A DNA stretch of 64,000 nt from Sporopachydermia quercuum (Eukaryota; Ascomycota; Sporopachydermiomycetes; Sporopachydermiales; Sporopachydermiaceae): the NCBI GenBank assembly GCA_001599295.1, contig BCGN01000007.1:1229791-1293790 (forward strand), read 5' to 3'. A model generated the notes under the pieces. It saw only the letters and a list, made by a program, of their open reading frames with translations, was not told the origin of the DNA and ran no database searches. Each line of letters starts with the position of its first letter. The first letter of the stretch is position 1. The position numbers and the translations under genes are program-made. Of the stretch, positions 44,313 through 54,643 are shown in pieces.

Positions 44313-47300
44313 TCATGTCCCATTAAACTCATCATTATACCAAGTATCTGTTTCCATACCAGCAGACAAATCAAGACTCCAGTTATCAAACCATGCAAGA
44401 TTCATTGCCATGTTTTCATAGTTAAGATCCTTTTGGGAGAGAGATGTTGAATTCTGTGGCGCAGTTAGCGGATTGATTCCTGCTATAGATTGTGGGGCTG
44501 TGTCATTATTACTATTACTCTCATTTTGACCGAAGGAATCAACAGCTAAGCCTCCGGAATGATCGGCAAATAAAGATTGGGCAGAAATGGAAGGATTTAG
44601 TCCAGAAGAGGGAATAGATATATCAGACAAACCACCAGAGTGTCCTAAAGCGGCAACAGTAGCACCTGGTGTATAAGAATTACTATTATTGTTACCAATT
44701 TGAGCATTAGCAGCAAAACTAGTCTCTTCTTGTATACTTAAGCCTCTTGCAGCTTGTTCTCCTCCGTTCTTAACTGCACCACCTTCGGCCACCACGAAAC
44801 CTTCCGCTCTTGCTCCATACTCCTCATCTCCTATACTTGAATTCCTGGGAATCTTATTCAAAACGGCAGTAAAGGGCTCGCCAACTTTTCCCAATTCAGT
44901 AAATTTATACTCGTTAACTTCATTTGAACCCGCATCAATTCCTGCTTCTCTTAACTCTTGTAAACTTTCAAGCATCCGCAAATACACCATGTGGTTTAAA
45001 GTTTTGATACCCCACAAGCATTCCTTAGCCATTCCGAACTTGCTGAGGTTATTCACCTTTTCTAGAAATTCAATTACCGATCGGGTTCCCTTTTCTGCTC
45101 GTTTCCGATACATTCCCGCGTTTACGAATGTAATAAAAGTTGTTCCAGCACTATAGGCTGAGTTGAGGGTCGCCCACCAAGGAGTGCATAATATTGGGGA
45201 AGAGGTTTTTCCTCCTGTTGAGGATGGTTTCTGTATGCTTTCTGCCATAGGAACTGAATTTTCTGTCCCAGGCCCTGTTGTAGTAGCGACACTGTCTACT
45301 TCAGGTTCTGTAACACTTGTATCTCCCATGACAGTTCCCGTGCCGACTCTAAGCCCAATTCCTGTACCAATTTCTTCTATTATATCACCATCATACTCTT
45401 CATTCATCAACATATCCTCCAAAACCCGAAGGGCTCCCTCTGCACTCTCAATACACTTATAATTACTCAGCCCTAACGGGGACGGCACCTTCTGCGTAAC
45501 CAAATAAAACATCGACCTAATATGAATACACATCTTAACCGAATAGTATACCAACTTCAAAAACCCGACCATTGCAACTGGTATATCACCACCATTTTTC
45601 ATCCCATCAGTATTCTGATTACCATCTCCATTCCCATGTCCATTTCTATTTCTCTTCCCCAAACACGATTTCAAGCCATCACCAACCTTTTCAAATACCC
45701 CCAACTTCTGCCCTTCAAGCACCCAATTTCCCAACATTTCATCAGCATCTTTGTAAATTAGCGGTGAACGACCAAATGGCAAATTGAATTTTAACTTACT
45801 AATCACAAGCGCTAATTTTAAAATTAAATGTCCAATTGGGGTTATCCACCCATCAGGGAAAAATTCTGTTGGGAAAGCTAAGCCAATTTCTTCGTCTTTA
45901 AAAGCCGAAGGTCTGCCACAATCAAGAGCAAATAATCTATCAAATACAAAACAAGACCAAAACACTCTTTTCCTTTTAAATACATCATATTTTAGTGGGA
46001 TTAGTTGGTTAACTTCGCTCATTAAAGCTAAACCACGAGCCATATGAATAGCCTCGCCTAAAGCTCTCCAAGCTGATGTTTGACGATGGCATACTCTTAA
46101 ATATTGAGTGATGAGTAACCAGCCTTGGACTAATTCCACGGTTTCCCATTCAAAAGAGATTGCTTCGATTGCTTGATAAGCGTCATCGAATAATTTTTCT
46201 TCCAATCCTTTTGCATGCTTGATATTCAAAGTGAATTCAGAGAACCTCATTGATGACGCATAAACAAGGTGTAACAAAGCTGTGAAAAGTCTGATATCGA
46301 CTACATCATCAGGCCTATTAAAATAGTTATTAAACTGCACACGAAAAACGTCAGGATGAAGAATTGAGAATAGTGGATTTATATACTTGAAGAAATAGTC
46401 TAATAGCCATTCACCTTCTTCATGAGAAATCAAATGTGGGGTTGGATTCATCTTTCTAGAAGTTAAATAATGTCTACCTGACATGTTCCAACCGTATAAT
46501 TGATATCTTGGCACTGCTACTTTATGTTTATGTTGGTCTGAGAGTTCATGATAGATGTTCTTACCTANTTGATAGGACAGTGAATAACTGTATCCTTTGC
46601 CTAATCTGTTTTTGGGGCTCTTTGTTATGAACAGATAGTCTGAAATAGTTGCTGGATTTATTGATGTTGATGTTGAGGTTAGCGCTGTTGTTGACGCTGA
46701 GGCTGAGACTGAAGTAGCAGGAGGAACTGCAAATTTGACATCGGATAGATTAGCATACCAAATAACCTTCTCTTGGTTCAATTGAGAAACCTGGGCTTCT
46801 AATTCGTGTATTCTTTTATTCAATTTGTTAATAGTCTTATTGGATTCGGAATCTGATGGCACAGCTTGACTGTTTTCGGAAATATCTTCGTTCTGTGCCT
46901 CATTTTCCGCCTCGTTCATTACCCTTCTCATTTTAACTTGGTTAAGATAATTCTGAATTCTGAATATTGGCTGTTTACCTCCAGGGTAGGAAACTCTCGT
47001 TGTGGCGTCTAAGACCTCATCATCTTCTGAACATGGTAATGAATCAACTGCACCATCTTCATCAGAGCCAATTCTTTCCTTACTAGGCAACGAATTCCTA
47101 TTTGGGTTCCGTTGTGGTTGTGGCTCATTTGCTGGGATACATTTGATTCTATTCTTAACACAGTTAGAACAAGGCCTTGTTGCTTCACATTTGATTTTAT
47201 GTTTTCGGCACCTTCGGCACGCCTTGTATACTCTTTTGGGAAATTGTGGCTGAGATTGCATACTAGTGAATTGCGGCTGTGGCTGTGGCTGTGAATGTTG

Positions 47301-47912
47301 TAGCCCAGTTGTCGATTGGGCTTGCTGTGGATGAGTCACAAACATAAATGGCATAGGCGGTAACTGTGACTGACTGATTTGCTGCGGTTGTGGCTGAGTA
47401 TTGTTCGTTTGAGCATGTGCAGGCAATTGAACTACCGGGGTTAGTGTATTAGGTAATAGTCGAAACTGTTGTTGGAAATTGCCTAAAACAGGTGGAAATT
47501 GTGGGTTGAACTGTGGCACAGCAGCATTACTATTCGTAATATTATTGAGGCTAACATTGGTAGGATTTGGGGGATTTCCTTTATTTGTATCAGTTGATGG
47601 ATTAGGATACTGAGTTGGCTGATATTGCGAGGTAGCAGACGAGAAAGGAAATATTCCTGGATTATTCCCTGATCCTGAAGGGACAGAATTGTCTCTTAAG
47701 GCAGTTGAGTTTCCAATATTAGAATTACTACTGGAAATCGTGAATGGGCTGCTCCCTCCAATTGTGGAGTTTATTACACCGCTGCCGGTGCNGCTACCGT
47801 TGTTATTTCCGTTATTCACAGAAGCTCCGTCATCATTTCCGGTCCTGGTCCCAGTTCCAGTTCCAGTTCCAGTTCTAGTGGCTGATGTCAGCGAGTTGTT
47901 TCCGTTGCTCAT
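44313..47912 (-). CDS. Zn2Cys6 transcription factor with fungal-specific TF domain
   Basis: 1199 residues, intronless, presumably nuclear. The N-terminal 225 residues are low complexity (Thr-Gly dipeptides, Asn/Ser, then Gln/Pro-rich). The binuclear zinc cluster lies at about 232-258: ACRRCRKHKIKCEATRPCSN then CVKNRIKC, spacing C-x2-C-x6-C-x5-C-x2-C-x6-C. A leucine-containing helix (NKLNKRIHELEAQVSQLNQE) near 360-380 may serve for dimerisation. The middle-homology (fungal_trans) region shows HPDVF, AWRALGEAIHMARGLAL and RVFWSCFVFDRLFALDCGRP, typical of this superfamily. The C-terminus is acidic and Asn-rich, a plausible activation region. The target genes cannot be inferred; resemblance is to the broad Gal4-type family only. 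One ambiguous base near 46567 and one near 47792. Confidence 0.9.
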   Translation of the reverse strand: MSNGNNSLTSATRTGTGTGTGTRTGNDDGASVNNGNNNGSXTGSGVINSTIGGSSPFTISSSNSNIGNSTALRDNSVPSGSGNNPGIFPFSSATSQYQPTQYPNPSTDTNKGNPPNPTNVSLNNITNSNAAVPQFNPQFPPVLGNFQQQFRLLPNTLTPVVQLPAHAQTNNTQPQPQQISQSQLPPMPFMFVTHPQQAQSTTGLQHSQPQPQPQFTSMQSQPQFPKRVYKACRRCRKHKIKCEATRPCSNCVKNRIKCIPANEPQPQRNPNRNSLPSKERIGSDEDGAVDSLPCSEDDEVLDATTRVSYPGGKQPIFRIQNYLNQVKMRRVMNEAENEAQNEDISENSQAVPSDSESNKTINKLNKRIHELEAQVSQLNQEKVIWYANLSDVKFAVPPATSVSASASTTALTSTSTSINPATISDYLFITKSPKNRLGKGYSYSLSYQXGKNIYHELSDQHKHKVAVPRYQLYGWNMSGRHYLTSRKMNPTPHLISHEEGEWLLDYFFKYINPLFSILHPDVFRVQFNNYFNRPDDVVDIRLFTALLHLVYASSMRFSEFTLNIKHAKGLEEKLFDDAYQAIEAISFEWETVELVQGWLLITQYLRVCHRQTSAWRALGEAIHMARGLALMSEVNQLIPLKYDVFKRKRVFWSCFVFDRLFALDCGRPSAFKDEEIGLAFPTEFFPDGWITPIGHLILKLALVISKLKFNLPFGRSPLIYKDADEMLGNWVLEGQKLGVFEKVGDGLKSCLGKRNRNGHGNGDGNQNTDGMKNGGDIPVAMVGFLKLVYYSVKMCIHIRSMFYLVTQKVPSPLGLSNYKCIESAEGALRVLEDMLMNEEYDGDIIEEIGTGIGLRVGTGTVMGDTSVTEPEVDSVATTTGPGTENSVPMAESIQKPSSTGGKTSSPILCTPWWATLNSAYSAGTTFITFVNAGMYRKRAEKGTRSVIEFLEKVNNLSKFGMAKECLWGIKTLNHMVYLRMLESLQELREAGIDAGSNEVNEYKFTELGKVGEPFTAVLNKIPRNSSIGDEEYGARAEGFVVAEGGAVKNGGEQAARGLSIQEETSFAANAQIGNNNSNSYTPGATVAALGHSGGLSDISIPSSGLNPSISAQSLFADHSGGLAVDSFGQNESNSNNDTAPQSIAGINPLTAPQNSTSLSQKDLNYENMAMNLAWFDNWSLDLSAGMETDTWYNDEFNGT

Positions 47913-49460
47913 TATGCGTCAACAGCTCGTTTTTGTTGTTTTTGAAATCAGATTATGTTCCGTCGTATTTTCCGTCATAGCGGATTACCGTATATAATCT
48001 CCGTTCTCTTTCGTAGATTATCGCTATTAGAATAATCAAATCAATTCCGATATTGCATCACGGGCTCTCACTCTCAACGCGATGATTGCAGCACTGGATG
48101 GTACTTTTTTACCGAGTTAGTTTGTTGCATCCGATTTGATCTGTTCCATGAATAAATTTGAACCTAATAAACGAGTTTATGCCGATATTGAACGCAATAA
48201 TTCCAAATCTATCGAATAGAACTTTCGATATTTCTATCAAAATGTTCTGTTTCCTTCCAACTCGCCACCAATGGCTCTAGCTTAAAGTCCCAAAATTATT
48301 TCTGGTCTAGCAATATTACTCCCGCTTTTCTTTCCCTATCTTTGATGGGCATTCCTATTCTCCTCGTTATTCTCTTTCTACGGTAAGGGTTATGAAAATG
48401 CTACAAAAATGCAATGAGAACGTAGCAGAATCACCAATTCTGATTATCAAACCCTATAAATAAACCCAGATTGATTGATTGGATTTTTTTACTTGTTGCT
48501 TATTTATTGTTTCTTAATTGTCGGTCTTCTTCCTTTTTTAACGGCTGTTTAGTGGATTACATATATTTCAAATGAACATACTAAGTTTACTATCCGTATC
48601 GTAAGCCGAGATTTATTCTTCTTTTTCTCCGACATTGTTTCCGTTTATTATTCCGTTGTTTCATTTGGTTTCCCAGCGTTTATTCAGTTGCTAATAAGAA
48701 GAAGAAATTACATATGCAAGCAAAATTGGGTACTATGTACAAGAACCTGAAATGTGAGCTGGTACGGGATTGAGTTTGACTTCCTCAGAAGAGTTTCTTG
48801 TAAGGGAACATAAAGCTGGTACAGGAGTTATGCATGAAGATAATTCTAGTACAGAACTCTTCGTTCTAGATCACATGATCTAGTACGGCTGTTGTTATAT
48901 TAACGGTGGATTGCCAAAAAAAAGCACAGAAACAAAACAAGAGAAGCAATCATTCAACTAATCAAATTATCGCGTGTTTAGAACATATCCTATTATTGAA
49001 ATATGAACAAGATTTCTTAAATACTGGTAATACTGATAGAATATATAGTACTGCTTCGTATTGAAGTGAAAGTGATTACTACAAGAATATGAAACTGAGG
49101 GAAAAAATTGATGTTATAGGTAGAAATTTAAAATTCGGATGGATCTTATATGCATAATAATGTATAAATACGCAGGATACATGCACTTAACTACTGCACT
49201 CTTAAGAGCCTGTATTTAACGTAAACGACACACACTTGCATATTATCTCTCTACCAATACAGAAGACATGCTTACTAATAAATTAAACAATCTAGTATAT
49301 TATAAGCTAATTAAAAATAAATATGAATAATAAAAAACCAAGTTTACATATCAAATGCACAAATGAATAGGTAATTCACGCCTGACGACAGCCTGAAATA
49401 TCGCTCTGAGTGTCCTCAAAGTGCGACACAAAGATCCACAAAGACCCACACACCCCGCCG
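47913..49460. promoter_or_regulatory. 1.5-kb region upstream of the Zn2Cys6 gene
   Basis: Promoter and leader of the regulator on one side and the 3' flank of the EIS1-like gene on the other. Contains repeated GAGCTGGTACGGG / AAGCTGGTACAGG / CTAGTACGG-like elements at 48757-48893, the palindrome GATCACATGATC at 48869-48880 and TATGCATA at 49149-49156. No coding region recognised. Confidence 0.45.
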
Positions 49461-52400
49461 TTATTTCTCTTTGTCCTCAATTATATTTTCAAGCTCCTGT
49501 TTAGATTCATCCACAATCGGTTCGATTTTACTGAATTCGTGACTAGGTTCCGNGGCTTCCGCATCTGGAATGTCTGCTTCGGCAATAGGAACTTCTTCCT
49601 GTCCGGCTTCTGGCTCGGTTTCCTTTTCCAACTCAGCATCAGCCTTAGTTTGTGGCTCGTCTTCTACAGGATCTGTTTCAATTGTGATGGGGTCAATTTT
49701 GCCCGGTTCGGTATTGGTAGATCCCCCCTTTGAGACTACCCTTTTAGTCGAAACCGAGCGTTTAAGTTTTCTAAAAGCGGATGTAAACTTACCTCTTTTG
49801 GACTTCTTAGCAGTAGTATCAGCGGCATCAGTAGCAGGTGTGGCTGTTGGTTCTGATTCTGGAGAAGGTTCAGAAGATGTTTCAGTTTCGGGTTCTATTT
49901 CCTCATTGGGAAATTTTTCACCTTCGGCAATTTCAGCTTCATTAGCCTCAGCCTCGACTTTGGTTTCAGCTTCCGGCTCGGGTTCAACTTCGCTTTGTGG
50001 CTTAGAAACCTGCTCTGGTTCTTCTTCCGGGTTGATTTCAGGATCAGCTTCCTCATTAGGAGTATATATTGCCTCTTCTGGTTCATTAGACTCGGCTTTG
50101 GTTTCCTCTTTCTGTTCGACAGGATCCTCAGTCTCAGTCTGAGTTTCCTCTTTGGGCTCTTTATCCTTCTTTTTTGAGAATAAATGCCCTAAGGAGAACC
50201 GTTTTTTACTGTCGGTTTGGGAAGGATGGATAGCTGCGCCACTGATGAAAGGTTTGGGTTCTAGGTCTATTTCCTGGTTGGAAAGCTCACTTGCTTCTCT
50301 AGGTTCAGTTTCCGTTTCAGGTTCCGCTTCCGGCTCGATTTCAGGCTCAGTTTCCCCATCGGGAGCATTTGCTTCAGATTTGATGACCGGTGATTCTTCG
50401 GATTCGGCAGCTTCAGGTTTCGCTTCTGGTTCTTCTTGTAGCATATTAGGTAGCTCAGGGTCGACTTTCGTTTCCGCTTTTGATTCCGCTTTTGCATCGG
50501 CTTTCGGTTCAATCTTGTTAGCACCACTTACGGCACTAGCACCACTTTTAGCCACATTAGCCACACTTCCTACCGCATTCGACGCCGTTGTGGAAATTAC
50601 TCCCGCAGCCACAGCTGCTACGCCAACCGTTCCGGCCGCTAAGCCCTTGAAATAACCACTAGCGGAAGAGCCTTTTTCCCTTTTCGCTTGCTTTTTAGCT
50701 TCTTTTTCGGCTTTCTTTTGACGTTTCCGTTCTTCTTTAGCGGCTAATTCTTCCGCTTTAAGCCGTTCAGTTTCTTGGCGCTGCGCCTCAATTTCTGCTG
50801 CGTGTTGCGCCTCAAGTTTCTCCTTTTCGAGCCGGGCAGCTTCAGCGGCCGCAGCTGCTCTTGCCCTTTCAGCCTCCTGTTCTGCCCTACTTCGCTCCTC
50901 CTCCTCGGCTCTTTCCTTTTTAAGCTTTTCTTCCGCAGCACTCTTCTTTTGTGTCCACTCATTCAACCTTTGTTCATACACTTTTCTCTTTTCGGCGATT
51001 TCAGTTTCCCTTTCCAGTAAAATCTTTTCCTTTTCTGTCCATTCTTCTTGTTTTTGTTCCAAAGTGGCCGATTTCTCCTCATTTGACTGCTTTAATGCCT
51101 CAAGCCGAGCCTCTTCGGCATGGATTTCCTCAATTTGTTGCTCCACTTCAGCTTTTTTCTCACCCAGTTCAGTAATATTATCCTCCTGGAGGCTCATTTC
51201 CCGCTTAGCCTCCTCAATCTGGGCCAACGTTTGCTCATTCTTGACTTTAAACTCACTCGATTCGGCAACAACAGCCTCAGTATTCTCTTTCAGCCCCCGG
51301 ACTTTCTGGCGTGTTTCCACCTGCGCTACCACGTGCTCATTTGCCGGCACCAAGTGTTTTGTGGTTGTGGCTTTAAGGGCGGCGATTGAGGCACCGGCGG
51401 CTAAAATCTGGGCCTTTATCGCATTTTCCTTGCCTCTTCCGGTAAGAATATGTTTTTGCAATTTGGTTTCGGTTTTATTTATGGTTTTAAGTTTTTCCTC
51501 CTCGCCTTTAGAATGAACCTTATGTCTCTTTTGGTCGATTTTAGCCACAGAATTAAACGCCTTAGTCTCATTCTTCAATCTAACCCGTTCCGAATGCTCT
51601 TCGATTTTCGATCTGAGGATTGCGTGATCGTTTCCTTTCTTAAGGTATTTCGTCTCCAGTTTCTTGTTTAGGCGCTCCTGTTTTAACTGGTGTTTGAACT
51701 GCGCCTCAGAAAGTGCGGCTTGGCGGTTTTCCTCGTCTTTATTCCGAAGCTCCTGGGACGTTTCGTCGATTATTGAAAGCACAGGTTGGACTTTAGCCGA
51801 GGCAATCTCGTCCAATTGTTGTTGGGAGATGAATTTACCTCCTCCTATTGGGATCGTTGGTTTAGTATAATCAGCCGCAGTCAAATGAGATTTTGCGATA
51901 GAGAAATGGCCAATGGATTTGATTTCTGCTTCGCGGAACGTTGATGCTGTTGAAGTGGCTGTAGTGGTGCGAGTGATAGGAGAAGTAGCTGAGGCCAAGA
52001 CTAAGGCTGAGTCAGCAGGCTCGTTAATTTCTGCAGCGCCACTTAGACCGATTACAGTACCGGAGTTCTTTCTAGATAAGGAAAGCTTAGAGGAGACAAT
52101 ACTGGAGGCCCTCTTAGTGAATTTGGAAACGGGATTGGTCGAACCGGTATAAGATGCCGAGGGTGGGACGAAAGAGGAGTCAGCGTTACCAGAATTGGAA
52201 GGCTGATCACCTGAAATGGTAGTTGCTCCATCAGCCGAGCCTCTCAAAGTCTCCGCTTCAGGCGAAGCTGTGGCGGTATCATTCGAAGTCGGTGTGTCAC
52301 TTGCTAGGACACCCGCTGTGTCCTTTGAAGATGAGTTGGCGGTTTGCTTTGGTTTTGTAGTAGTCCTTTGTCTGACAGTTGAGCCATGTCTGAAAGGGGA

Positions 52401-52514
52401 TTTGTAACCATCATCAGCATGTGATATAAACGTATGCTTTTTGTCCTTTTCTGCTAACTTTATTTTCTCCTCGTGGAGTTTCTTCTCTAAGTCTAAAAAT
52501 ACTTTTGATGCCAT
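49461..52514 (-). CDS. EIS1-like eisosome protein
   Basis: 1017 residues from the ATG at 52514 (the open frame continues upstream but without ATG). Resembles Eis1, a component of eisosomes, the plasma-membrane furrow domains organised by Pil1/Lsp1. The key similarity is IGGGKFISQQQLDEIASAKV followed by QPVLSIIDE (about 223-252), matching GGGLFLSPEDITKIASGLISPVL of S. cerevisiae Eis1. Residues about 255-620 are a very long Lys/Glu/Ala-rich coiled coil. Around 620-670 is a small-residue stretch rich in Ala/Gly/Val (YFKGLAAGTVGVAAVAAGVI). The last 350 residues are highly acidic (repeated EPE, ETE, EAE) with two basic islands (KKRFSLGHLFSKKKDKE). Codons GCG, CGG and CCG are more frequent than in AT-rich neighbours. 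The coiled coil alone would be uninformative, so confidence rests on the GGG block. Confidence 0.65.
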   Translation of the reverse strand: MASKVFLDLEKKLHEEKIKLAEKDKKHTFISHADDGYKSPFRHGSTVRQRTTTKPKQTANSSSKDTAGVLASDTPTSNDTATASPEAETLRGSADGATTISGDQPSNSGNADSSFVPPSASYTGSTNPVSKFTKRASSIVSSKLSLSRKNSGTVIGLSGAAEINEPADSALVLASATSPITRTTTATSTASTFREAEIKSIGHFSIAKSHLTAADYTKPTIPIGGGKFISQQQLDEIASAKVQPVLSIIDETSQELRNKDEENRQAALSEAQFKHQLKQERLNKKLETKYLKKGNDHAILRSKIEEHSERVRLKNETKAFNSVAKIDQKRHKVHSKGEEEKLKTINKTETKLQKHILTGRGKENAIKAQILAAGASIAALKATTTKHLVPANEHVVAQVETRQKVRGLKENTEAVVAESSEFKVKNEQTLAQIEEAKREMSLQEDNITELGEKKAEVEQQIEEIHAEEARLEALKQSNEEKSATLEQKQEEWTEKEKILLERETEIAEKRKVYEQRLNEWTQKKSAAEEKLKKERAEEEERSRAEQEAERARAAAAAEAARLEKEKLEAQHAAEIEAQRQETERLKAEELAAKEERKRQKKAEKEAKKQAKREKGSSASGYFKGLAAGTVGVAAVAAGVISTTASNAVGSVANVAKSGASAVSGANKIEPKADAKAESKAETKVDPELPNMLQEEPEAKPEAAESEESPVIKSEANAPDGETEPEIEPEAEPETETEPREASELSNQEIDLEPKPFISGAAIHPSQTDSKKRFSLGHLFSKKKDKEPKEETQTETEDPVEQKEETKAESNEPEEAIYTPNEEADPEINPEEEPEQVSKPQSEVEPEPEAETKVEAEANEAEIAEGEKFPNEEIEPETETSSEPSPESEPTATPATDAADTTAKKSKRGKFTSAFRKLKRSVSTKRVVSKGGSTNTEPGKIDPITIETDPVEDEPQTKADAELEKETEPEAGQEEVPIAEADIPDAEAXEPSHEFSKIEPIVDESKQELENIIEDKEK

Positions 52515-53296
52515 TTTGAATTCTCTTTGACTACTGTTGAAACTATTGTTTGCACAATAAAAGAAATACAAGAATGGGAGAGAAAATACGTTAAAAAAGA
52601 TGAATTATCAGGTGTGGTGATGTGACTTATGACAAATGACTGTGTATTTAAGTCTTGAGCATGTGTTTGTGGTGTCTTTGTTGTGAATTACGCCTTGTTT
52701 ATGTTGTCTGCCTTCTTTTTGTAACTGATCCTTGATGATTTTATCCGATCTATGTTTTGAAACTTGATCTTCAACTTGTCCTGTTTGTCATACAGTTATT
52801 TCAATCTATGCTTATGCTTATGCTTAGGTGTATGCTAATCTAACTAATGCAAAACAAACAATTCAGTGTACAGGTGAAATATCAAACAAACAGAATGTAT
52901 TGTACAAAAAAACGCTGGGTTTCATATAAAGAAATAAGAATATTCTTGTTCAATTTAACGCGGGAAGTTGAGATAAGGAAGACTAAAGACACGGAAAGGT
53001 GAGAAAGAAAGAAAGCTGTGAATATGATTGATTGATGCTGTAACACGACACAGAATTCATTTCCAGAAAGGTTTGGACAAATACAAATTAGGAATTAAAA
53101 TAATTACTTTAATAGGAGAGTACTTCCACATCTGAGACAAGGTTCAGATTTTCAGCATGCAGGTTCATGTTGATCTTCTGCGGGTGGTAAGGTGGAGAAT
53201 ATAAAAAATAATAAAAACTGAAACTCAGATAGTGCTCTTAAGACTTCTATCATCAAAATGAGGATAAAAATGTGGTTTAAAGTGAAGTTTCTGGCT
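52515..53296. other. Upstream region of the EIS1-like gene
   Basis: Promoter/leader sequence, AT-rich; no gene recognised. CTTATGCTTATGCTTA repeat at about 52808-52825. Confidence 0.4.
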
Positions 53297-53575
53297 TTAT
53301 ATGCAGTTCTGGACAGCTCGAAGGTATTTGTGGGTACTTCGCGTGAAATCAATGTTTGTATTAAAAGTTGGCGGGTGAACTTTAAATACCTTGTCCGCAA
53401 ACTCAATTCCAAAATGACTGTCATTGTGATTTTGATTGAGATTGCGATGAAGATTGTCATGTGTGGGTGGTGGGTAGACAGCAGTTAGAGCATTTGCCAT
53501 ACAAAACACTAAAGTAAATAGCCAGAAATTCCGATTATAGTTCCTATTATTATATTTCAAACTTCTTTTAACCAT
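53297..53575 (-). CDS. Possible small secreted or membrane-anchored protein
   Basis: ATG at 53575, 92 codons. The N-terminus has a basic stretch (MVKRSLKYNNRNYNRN) followed by a hydrophobic segment (FWLFTLVFCMANALTAVYPP) that looks like a signal peptide or signal anchor; the remainder is His/Asn-rich and hydrophilic. There is no recognised domain. The opposite strand also has open frames, so chance is possible. Confidence 0.25.
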   Translation of the reverse strand: MVKRSLKYNNRNYNRNFWLFTLVFCMANALTAVYPPPTHDNLHRNLNQNHNDSHFGIEFADKVFKVHPPTFNTNIDFTRSTHKYLRAVQNCI

Positions 53576-54188
53576 ATAATGATACCTTCAACTTCATGTT
53601 TATTTTATTTCTCTTGCTATTATGTCATTTTCCCTTTGTCTTGAAAAGGCTTGTTTGCCTTGCCCATCTTGCATATGGCACAAGCGATGTAATTATCGAC
53701 TCCACTTAGTTGTAATCGTTATGTCACTATGTATCACGTTTTCCTGTAAGTATTGTGGTACCATTTTGTCACACAATTTCATCTTTATTTTATGTACTCC
53801 CAAAACTAGAAAAGCAAGAAATTGTCACAACTCCCGTCACCTGACTCATCATGTCATTCTCCCCTGAACGCTTAATACTTCACAAACCCCACCAATTATC
53901 TAGCTCGAATGCCATTGTCAATTAACTAAATATTTTAATTTTCACTTGGAAATAGCAACTGTTTTCCACATAAAAGAATCCTGAAATTCTAGCAAGCTCT
54001 TGCCTTCATATCACCTATTTCCAGTATTTTTTCTTACCATGACGGCCCCACCGTGACAAATCAACCAATTCCCAGACTTTCTTCATCTAGTTAATATTAC
54101 ATAATCATAAAACATTAGGTCTCTTCCCAATATTTTTTTATAGTCACAAATACCTCATCCCCTTATAATTCACGAAGCATCATTTAGT
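53576..54188. other. Intergenic region
   Basis: Contains a short ATG frame (53622-53867, + strand) rich in Cys and His (CLPCPSCIWHKRC) that I could not link to a family. Otherwise AT-rich. Confidence 0.35.
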
Positions 54189-54419
54189 ATGCTCTTTTCT
54201 TCTTACACATTGCAGCAGTATTACCTAAAATCAGAAGGAACTGACTTGAAAGGGCAAAAATATTTCCCAATTGGTGAAGAAGACCTCTCATTTATTATCC
54301 AAAATCAGTTATTATCATCCGAAAACCTGTTTCAAGACGGAAAACTACTAGAACTGGTAACACTCGGTTCCCAAACCAGACCAACGCTGGCCGGTAGAGA
54401 TCGAAGTGGAAAAGATTAA
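54189..54419 (+). CDS. Possible small protein of 76 residues
   Basis: ATG-initiated frame with coding-like composition: it includes YYLKSEGTDLKGQKYFPIG, then EEDLSFIIQNQLLSSENLF and TLAGRDRSGKD. A TTGCAG|CAG acceptor-like site at 54212-54217 means it may instead be the second exon of a spliced gene starting upstream (ATG frames exist near 53851), but no convincing donor was found. It ends 224 bp before the MDS3 start. I do not recognise a family. Confidence 0.4.
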   Translation: MLFSSYTLQQYYLKSEGTDLKGQKYFPIGEEDLSFIIQNQLLSSENLFQDGKLLELVTLGSQTRPTLAGRDRSGKD

Positions 54420-54643
54420 AAAATCGGGATAAATGTGCCAGAATCTCGGATTTATTTCTCAATTAAGTAAACCTATCACCGGATTAAGCTAAATCCAAAA
54501 AAATCACACAAAAGGCAATACTTTTGCTACAAAAACATACGCAAAAGCCGTTTAATACACCAAAGCCATAGCCGAACTCTAATAGCTAATCCGGATATAC
54601 ACCTCTTTCTTCCTCCTCTGCTTTTCATCTCTTTCGGAAAAAA

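Noticed and set aside
49570-50655. Two plus-strand open frames (190 and 167 codons) over the EIS1-like gene
   Set aside because: Ser-rich reflections of the acidic repeat region on the opposite strand.
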